This document shows, one piece after another, positions 56,605-64,000 of a DNA stretch of 64,000 nt. The notes beneath the pieces are model-generated. The model saw nothing but the letters and a program-made list of their open reading frames with translations, was not told where the DNA came from and searched no databases. The position numbers and the translations under genes were made by a program. Numbering within the stretch: the stretch's first letter is position 1; each line of letters opens with the position of its first letter. This DNA comes from Owenia fusiformis (lineage: Eukaryota; Annelida; Polychaeta; Sabellida; Oweniidae), in NCBI GenBank assembly GCA_903813345.2, contig CAIIXF020000009.1, positions 17,385,759 through 17,449,758 on the forward strand, in the 5' to 3' direction.

Positions 56605-59300
56605 TATTACAGTCTGTTTTCAGTTCTCTGTCCACTTATAAATTGATATTTTGATGTAAAAGTGAAAAATTATCTGCGCTCAAGAAATTTTGAACGTTGC
56701 TATTGGAGACTGACAACTACGCATGCGTGATATTTAACTCTTATAGCGACATCTTTCAACGCACGTTTGTAACTAAAGTGTAGCAAACAACCGGACTATT
56801 TGGAATGCGGTAACATACTGCGCAATGGTAAACAAGGTCAACATGATCCAAGGTCTAGACATTTCCCCAAGAAAACTATAATCAATTATGCACCGACGTT
56901 GGTGAATGACATTGAATTCTTATTCATTACTCTGCACAGTATATAATATGAGCACAATAATCCAACAATTCCTGGTTGATCAGTAGTTGTACAAACTGTT
57001 GAAAATCAGAACACAATTTGGCACAATCCTCTCCCATGTCTCCATCCAAAATGGTTGTTCAAGGTGATAATTTATCTAATAAAATAGGCCGTAGTGCTAA
57101 AGTGGATATTTTTATTCTTATTTTTTGACTTTCCAAATATTTTTTAATTCTTTGTAGATGATTTACCCACTCGTGTCTTGTATCCTGGACTTGGGATTTG
57201 GGCTGCCACCCTCATTCAGTTTTGATGATTTAAATCATCTATGGTTTATCAAGTCCTGGGGCTAAATCAGGGTTAAATAATGCTTTTTTGCAATATGCAA
57301 GATTTTGTTGATTTTATATTCACCATCCATGGGCCTTACATCTGCCATATTACAGATAAAATATCACTCTACATGTAGTTACAATGCAATAACAAACACA
57401 CTTTAAGCTTTCATTTCAAGTTATGAATTTAATCATAGATTTTTGTACAATTTTTACACAATATGATTAGATGATGACCCGTTACATACACACAGCCATC
57501 TTTATAATTATAATACATTGTACTACAATCTGTGTACACTGCAGTGTACTAATAACTATACATTACTCTCTATCTATCCATCTTACAAGGCATATTTCAA
57601 TCACCACAAACTAACACAATATGACATTTGTCCCAGGAGCGACTGTTTAAGAGATTGAAGTTTGAATTAGGGTAAGAAGTATGAGTTCTTTTTGCAATAA
57701 TAATGAAAAAACATGCCAAAGCGAATATTGGTGGTTTAGATAACAGAAATCTACAAGTTAGTGATATGGAAAAGCATGACTAAATCAATTACAATTATTC
57801 TATTAAAAGCATTGGTAATAATTCTTGAACAATGAACAGAACATTGTATATACTTCTCTCTGCTAGCATGGACTATAAATTATTTTTGGAAGATTTACAA
57901 AGTACATCATTATTGCAATACTATAAGACAATGTCAATTCCAGGGTGCAACAAGACCTCATTGTTGTATAAAGTTACAAGAATGACCCCATTGTTAAAAC
58001 ATATAAAAATTACCTCTGAGAAAAACCTTAAAAACAGAGTGAAATCAAATGTTAAACAGAGCATTACCATACAAAATGCCACTACCTGCCACGCTGACCA
58101 CCAAACTCTGTTACAGATGCCAAACACAGTTACAAATGCCGAACATCAACCATCCAACACCAGCCATGAAAAAATTGGATTTTTCCTGAAATGTTGATTT
58201 TCAGCCCTTTCCACACCTGTTTTTTCAATGTTATTGTCTAGGCTATTTTTGAAATTTGAAAAAAATGTATCGCAATTTCAGATAAATAAGCTTTACTTGC
58301 CATGTTATTCAATTCATCAACAACTGCTGCTCAAGATACACCTGTAAATCTGTACACAATAGCCACTTATTTTACATTTATCAAAGGACGATTCTCGGTT
58401 TGGAGAACGAAGTTCATCAATCTAAATGAGCATTATCCCTGCTTCGGACAAATTTGATATTTTTACATAATATAGATTTGAATGTCCTTTTTTGAATAGT
58501 CATAATTTAATTTGGGTAATATTTCTAGATTTTTCGCAAAAAAAATATTACCGCAGTACACTGATGAACTTCTTTCCCCAAATCGAGACTTGTATTTTAT
58601 TGAATCAGTCAAATTGAACGTTATCCCTGCTTCAGACCAATTTGTTAATTTTACATCTTGTAGATTTAAATGTCCTCTTTTGAATATTCATAGTTTAATT
58701 TGGGTAATATTTCTATATTTTTCATTAAAAAAATTATTAACCCAGGAGACTGTTCTCCAAACCGAGAATCGTCCTTTGAGGAAATTCAAGATTGGACTAC
58801 TACATTACTAGCCTCAAATGAATCACAGTATCCAACTGATGTATCTGAATGTTGGAAGGTGGTATATTTTGTCCAGGCCCCAAGATGTTTTTCATATGCA
58901 AGTAGCCAAGTAATTTTGCCTCAAATTACATGAATTAAGCGTGGCTGTCATATATAGAGATCATCTGGTAACATGTAAGTTGAAGAATTAAAATAAACTG
59001 AGGTATTTTTTATCTGTTTTAATCACAATTCTTTTATTACCCTATTCCATGGGACTTCCTATTATTTTTGCATTTTCCAATTCAATGCATTTTGAGCATA
59101 TCATTTAAATATTCTAGTTAAAGACTAAAATATCACATGACTGATTACATGATCACTTGAAATAAAATTGCATTCTGATACAGAACTCACATTTGGCATT
59201 GTAATAAACACAAAATGTTACTGCATGGAATAAGGTAACACATGATATCATAGTTATATTATTTATTATGAACTTAATCTAATATATTAAATCTTGCAAT
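56605..59300. other. Intergenic: CFAP52 promoter side and FOXK 3' side
   Basis: The CFAP52 promoter should lie just right of 56604, and the FOXK 3' UTR just left of 59301. No coding region is supported; a 121-codon plus-strand frame at 57832-58197 has no family resemblance. AATAAA candidates for FOXK on the minus strand are at 59262-59267 and 59033-59038. The TIR repeat at 58381-58779 is the only structured element seen. Confidence 0.55.
58381..58779. mobile_element. MITE with perfect 28-bp terminal inverted repeats
   Basis: The first 28 bases (TCAAAGGACGATTCTCGG...) and last 28 bases (58752-58779) are exact reverse complements. Inside, a roughly 150-bp unit (TATCCCTGCTTC...TTTGGGTAATATTTCTA) occurs twice in direct orientation. 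A third, diverged copy of the terminal repeat (GATGAACTTCTTTCCCC...) lies between the units at about 58562. The pattern looks like two tandem MITE copies sharing a middle end. No target duplication was recognised. Confidence 0.85.
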
Positions 59301-62300
59301 TCAGCTAGTGGCTTCAATTTTCATTTTTTTGGCATCAATCTCTTCATGACTACTAGATTGAGTATCAGTAGAGTTTGTTTCTACTTTATTGTTAACAGAA
59401 ACAGTCACTGGGGGTGTTGCCAGAGGGCGCTTTATGGCTTCAGTCTTGTGCACAAGCTGCATAATCTGAGGGCTAGCTGTAGTATTGGTGGGGGTGAATG
59501 ACATTGGCATGGTGGGGGTCAACGTTACAGTAGACACAGGCACTTGCTGGCGAAAATGACCCTGCAATAGATAACACATATTAAGTCCTAAATTCCAGCA
59601 GAAGACAAAGGCAATGCCAAGGTGTAGCAAATCCAATCAAAAAATAGCTGGATAGTACAGGACAGTATAAAATGTTAAATATAACATTTTTGCGAACATT
59701 TATACTGAATCTTTTTCATTTTTATTTTGATACATTTATTTCAATATATTATATTATGTTGATCCCCAACCTGGTTAAATGGCTTTGCTTAACTCCTTTC
59801 TGCTGATTTACGAGTTTTTACGACTTTTTGAATCTCCCGCTATTGTCAGCTGCCACGCCCCCCTAACTTGCCACAAGAACGTTTTTCGTCCAGTGTAATT
59901 AAAACTCCGCGCATGCTCAGTAGTTCAGTCAAAAAAATTTAACAATTTTTCATTTTTCCGGCTTTAATCGATCAAAAAACAAGTTTATGAACAAAGAATC
60001 GTTTCAACTTTAGTTAATTACGATGCCTAGGTAGACAATCAATGCCTAGACACCCAGAACTGCGGCCAATATGGGATAGGATAGTAAATATCCCGGCTGA
60101 AAGTGACACAGAAACCAATGATGAATCGGATCTTGGGGAAGCGTTGTGTTGTCCTCATCAGACTCAGAAAATGATTCTGACTCAAATTCTGACTCCTCAA
60201 ACTCAAGTACCGACTCAGATTCTGATGAGGATTTTTATTTTAACCCTTGGGAGTCTAATAACAAGACAGGGGGTATATCTTTTTATACTCTAAACAGATA
60301 GATAATACAATTTCCTTTCCAAAACTGTATAGTTTTACTATGTTCTGACCAATACTTTCAGAGTTATGATTTTTTAAAGACGACGACTGTCATTTTTGTC
60401 AATTTTTACGCGCTTTCAGGATTAACTTCAGCAGAAAAGAGTTAAAACCAGTATGAAACCCGATAAAATTAGTATATAGGGTGTCTCAAAAAAATGTACC
60501 CAAAAGTATATCAACGCCATAGACAAACCAATCAATATTTTCAGACATTTTTGGCATGGTCTTGTACATAAAAGATGAAAGTTTTTTCCCCTATACACAG
60601 TTTTTAATTCAGTTTTGCCTTTTTGATACTTTAACCCGTTACCTTTCACACCACATATTCAATGTTACCTAATATTTCGATGACAGTCTGCATCCTTACT
60701 ACTACATTGTTATATTTGATATATCTGGTGGACTGTTTTGATTTCTGTTCGGATGCTGGTCTTAAGTTGTTCTAGGTCTCTTAGCTTGGGTTTAGCATAA
60801 AAATGGTCCTTCAAATAGCCTCAGAGAAAAAAGTATGGGCCGTCAAATATGGTGAATAGGAAGGCCTTCACAATGTCTTAAGCCCCCTTATACAGAGAGG
60901 TCAGAGGTTCAAGAAACTGCATTGCTTGGAATTCTAGTGTAGCTTTTGTTTGTGTATCAATTTGAGACCACTGTGTTTTCATTTGGATATGATTTGGTCT
61001 CCATGCTAGCCTGCCTAACTCTGGAAGGTAACTCCTGAATCATTTGCCAAGAATTGACCTGATTATCTGTGTTTTTTCTGCCATCGTCATCCTCAAACAT
61101 CTTTCTCTGTGGCTATTTGAAGGAGTGCTTTAATGCTCATTCCAAGTAAAAAGACCTAGAACAACTTAAGGGCAACATCCAAAGAGAAATCCAAAACATT
61201 CCACCGGAATTATTATCAAATGTGATGAACAATGTAGCAGTAAGGATACAGGCTGTCATCGAAATATGAGGTTACATCGATTATGTGGGGTATAAGATTA
61301 AGGGTTAAAGCATCAAAAAGACAAGACTGAAATAAAAATGGTGTATTAGGGAGAAAACGTTCATGTTTTGGCTACATGACCATGCAAAAAATGTCTGAAA
61401 ATATTGATTGGTTTATCTGTGCTCTTGATATTCTTTTGGGTACATTTTTTTGAGACCCCCTGTATTATACAACTAGAAATCGGCAACTCCATGGAGTAGC
61501 AAATCCCAACGAACACTATCTAAGTCATGAATCTGTACAGTCACAATGTAATTTACCATCTTCTCTTCTCTTCAATAAATAAATCACAAAAACAAAACCA
61601 TTTTGTTATCTACTCTAAAATTCATTCAATTATTTGAGTATAATATAGCCATATTTCTAAGAGGTCAGAAAATTATTGCGAAATCCCAAATTAGGCGGTG
61701 ATTTTTAAATTAGGAGGGCTGAATCTTAAGAAAAATACAATATTTGCAATCTACTCTAAATTGCCTTTCATTTGAGTATAGTAAAGCTTTACTTCAAAAA
61801 CATCGCAAATTTCTGTTTTCCCAACCCCCTATTTTCAAAAAATAATATTTAATACTTTAGTTAAAAATGAAAAACATAGATTTTTGCAAAAAATTACCAC
61901 CATTTTTTAAAGTGGCGGCCATCTTTTTTGCTTAAAACTATTCACCAATATACGTCTTTCCACCAAATATGAAGAAAATCCATCAACTAATATTCAAGTT
62001 ATCTTCTGGACGGACAGACGGACTGATGGACAGAGGGCTTCACTATATCCCTACTGAACTTCGTTCGTTGGGATAATAACACTAAGAAAGACACATAAGG
62101 AATGATTCTGCAAATGAAGAGGTATTGGAAATTTACTAACCTGTTGGCCTAATGCCTCTGTTTTAATGATAAAGTGTTGTTGCTGCTGTTGCTGGGCAAT
62201 CTGTGACATCTGCGCATGTGTCATAATATGATGCGATTGCCCTGAGTTACCAGAAACATTGATGTGTTGCACTAGAGCTGGGTTCTTCAGCATGGCCTGA

Positions 62301-63965
62301 GTTGGGGCCACAATTGTCACTGTTTTTTCTAGAATAAGAATATCAATCAGTTTAATACTGTGCAATGAAAGGCCACTAGGCTAAGCAATGACACATTATT
62401 GGATGTAATTACTTTTTGAGCCTATGAGCAAATTCACTGTCCTGTACACCGACTAAATTGGAATGGTATTAATAAGAATGCAGATACTGACCTTTATTTT
62501 CTGTATTGACTGTAGTTGTCCCATTTATGATTGGCGCACTATTTGCACTACTTACTGTCACTGCAGGGTGGGACATATACACCTAAAAAACATACATATA
62601 CATGTTGAACAAATTTAAGAATGTAGTTCAATGTACAAGGGCACCCTTAACTAAAATTGGCACCATTTGTTGATTTGATAATAAAAAGTTGATTTCTTCA
62701 AAACAAGGTTAAAGTAGGAGCTGGGACCTTGGTAAGTAATGCATCATTCAAAGGTTTGCGTGAGACTTCCACACGCTGGAGTGGAGATTTTGACAAAGTT
62801 GGATTCCTATATGGTCCTATAAGCCTTATATGGATCTATCACACGACTAATATCGAAACAGTTCTTAACGTTCATAACACAAAGCATCCCTTAAATTTCA
62901 GATAATCCATCAAATAGTTTGGCTTGAACTGTAGACAAGACTTCATAATGGAAACCTTAACATTTACACATAATGCCCAAAAGCTAACTAGTCCTAGATT
63001 TTCATTCACAAAACATCCTGATAATTTGAAATCAGTTAACAAGACCTAACAGAAAAGTTTAAGGAAGGAAAATCCAAAATGGCAACCTTAACATTTACCC
63101 CATAACATCCAAAAACTAATCAGTTCTCCATTTACATTCAGACCATTCCTAAAAATTTACTAAAATCAATTCTTCAAACCTGGAAATGCATAGACAAAAT
63201 TATAACTGATCACAATATAGCACGCAAGTGTGAGGGAGAGGAAACTGAATTTCAGTTGTTTGTCAACTTACCTTGGGTTTTGTAATAACTGTTGGCATTT
63301 GATGTACAGCACCTATAGAGTTGGGTAAACCATGAGTCACAGGAATTGGCGATACAACACGGCTATCTGAAACAACAACTAAACATTAATGACTTATTCA
63401 ACTGATTCAATGTCAATATACAATATACCTATCTTTACCTATACCTATCTTTACCTATCTGGAACAAATACACAAACATTTACAAGGCATTCAAATGACA
63501 ATTTACCTCATTGCAGTAGGCCGATATGAAATAGAAAACACAATGTAAGTTGCTAATTCATTGCAAAATGGTAATAGATATTGCTTAGAGGTTTCTGCTA
63601 AGAACAAGCTATTCAATCAGAAGGAGTGAAACACTTGGGTTACTTCAATTGAAAAGGTAAGCTTGTTATGTTCTGGATCTGAATCACAAGACAGTATTTT
63701 TGTTCCAAGATGAGAGCCAAGAGTTAAATTCCATGAATTGGAACTTTGTGTATTGTGACAAAATAATGCATTCTTACTTTGAGGTGACCCAGGGGCAGAT
63801 TGTGAAAACCTTAGGTCATTAGATATCTGCACCAGGGGTTTATTCATCGGTGTACTACTATCATCTCGATGGAAGTTTTCAGGTATGGGGCTACTCTCTC
63901 GTGATAAGCTGTCAGGTGTGAATGAGCCGCTAATTCCGACATGGCTAGGAGATGCTGGTGCAGAC
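59301..63965 (-). CDS. FOXK: FOXK transcription factor, C-terminal five coding exons (partial)
   Basis: Exons in transcript order: 63965-63778, 63366-63272, 62582-62492, 62328-62141 and 59561-59301, all GT-AG and in phase; the gene continues past the right edge. The first exon reads SAPASPSHVG, SLSRESSPIPE and LRFSQSAPGSP, the phosphoserine-rich block just after the forkhead domain in FOXK1 and FOXK2. Later exons encode Thr/Val/Gln-rich activation-domain sequence: HQMPTVITKPK, KTVTIVAPTQA, HFIIKTEALGQQ with a Q6 run, and VPVSTVTLTP, ending KKMKIEATS; a similar K-R-K/IK tail ends vertebrate FOXK2. FOXK factors carry an FHA and a forkhead domain and repress autophagy and metabolic genes with SIN3 and PR-DUB. 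Those domains are not in the window. One FOXK gene is usual in invertebrates, hence the symbol without a number. Confidence 0.9.
60477..61462. mobile_element. Palindromic mariner-like element
   Basis: The left end TAGGGTGTCTCAAAAAAATG and the inverted right end CAGGGGGTCTCAAAAAAATG are flanked by TA. Both arms, roughly 350-400 bp each, encode the same mariner transposase C-terminal region in opposite directions. The right arm on the plus strand reads GYLKECFNAH, DLEQLKGNI, IPPELLSNVMNNVAVRIQAV. The left arm on the minus strand reads GPYFFL, GYLKDHFYAK and LRDLEQLKTSI. Stops interrupt both. It lies in the last FOXK intron. Confidence 0.85.
61504..62073 (-). repeat. 'CCATTTT' repeat element, copy C
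   Basis: On the minus strand it starts TATCCCAACGAACGAAG, then GATATAGTGAAGCCC and a GTCCGTCCGTCC tract, holds AAAGATGGCCGCCACTTT, and ends GTGTTCGTTGGGATTTGC. The ends are perfect inverted complements over TCCCAACGAAC. It lies in the last FOXK intron next to the mariner palindrome. Confidence 0.8.
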
Positions 63966-64000
63966 CTGCATATAGAATGACGACTATAAGTCTATGAGGA

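Noticed and set aside
57832-58197. 121-codon plus-strand frame
   Set aside because: It is AT-rich, without domain, signal or splice evidence, in the presumed 3' flank of FOXK.

Overview
This 64 kb window is animal nuclear DNA. It holds spliced genes with GT-AG introns, AT-rich introns, a long satellite block and many transposon remnants. The proteins are metazoan: ESCRT-III, autophagy, Pol III, ciliary and forkhead factors. The frequent TAGGCCTA-type motifs and the mix of DIRS, mariner, hAT-like and LINE pieces suggest a marine invertebrate, perhaps a hemichordate or echinoderm. That assignment is a weak inference.

Layout. (1) 1-10660 is a tandem 68-bp satellite, about 155 units. It contains a recent 5016-bp-period duplication and is broken at 10661-12400 by a DNA transposon that landed in one satellite unit. 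(2) 12472-15561 is gene-free with foldback repeats. (3) 15562-28006 (+) is a six-exon CHMP6/VPS20 gene whose introns carry a mariner-like element split by a LINE, and other MITEs. (4) 28007-34560 has a tandem 'CCATTTT' repeat element and a decayed tyrosine-recombinase (DIRS-type) retrotransposon, itself interrupted by an 880-bp TIR element. (5) 34841-38810 (+) is a four-exon ATG12 gene. (6) 39046-40668 (+) is an intronless TFIIIA (GTF3A) gene only about 55 bp past an ATG12 poly(A) signal. (7) 40863-45086 is a convergent intergenic gap full of repeats. (8) 45087-56604 (-) is a twelve-exon CFAP52/WDR16 gene. (9) 56605-59300 is intergenic with a perfect-TIR repeat. (10) 59301-63965 (-) holds the last five coding exons of a FOXK transcription factor gene, whose FHA and forkhead exons lie beyond the right edge.

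The genes do not form one pathway. CHMP6 and ATG12 both act in endolysosomal and autophagic membrane traffic, TFIIIA drives 5S rRNA transcription, CFAP52 is a ciliary doublet-microtubule protein and FOXK is a metabolic and autophagy-linked repressor. The most unusual content is non-genic: the octamer-bearing satellite, several mobile elements with exact target-site duplications that date nested insertions, and a repeat family whose two ends covary so that they stay complementary.

Exon joins were made by hand from reading frame, splice dinucleotides and protein family resemblance. No alignment or transcript evidence was available.
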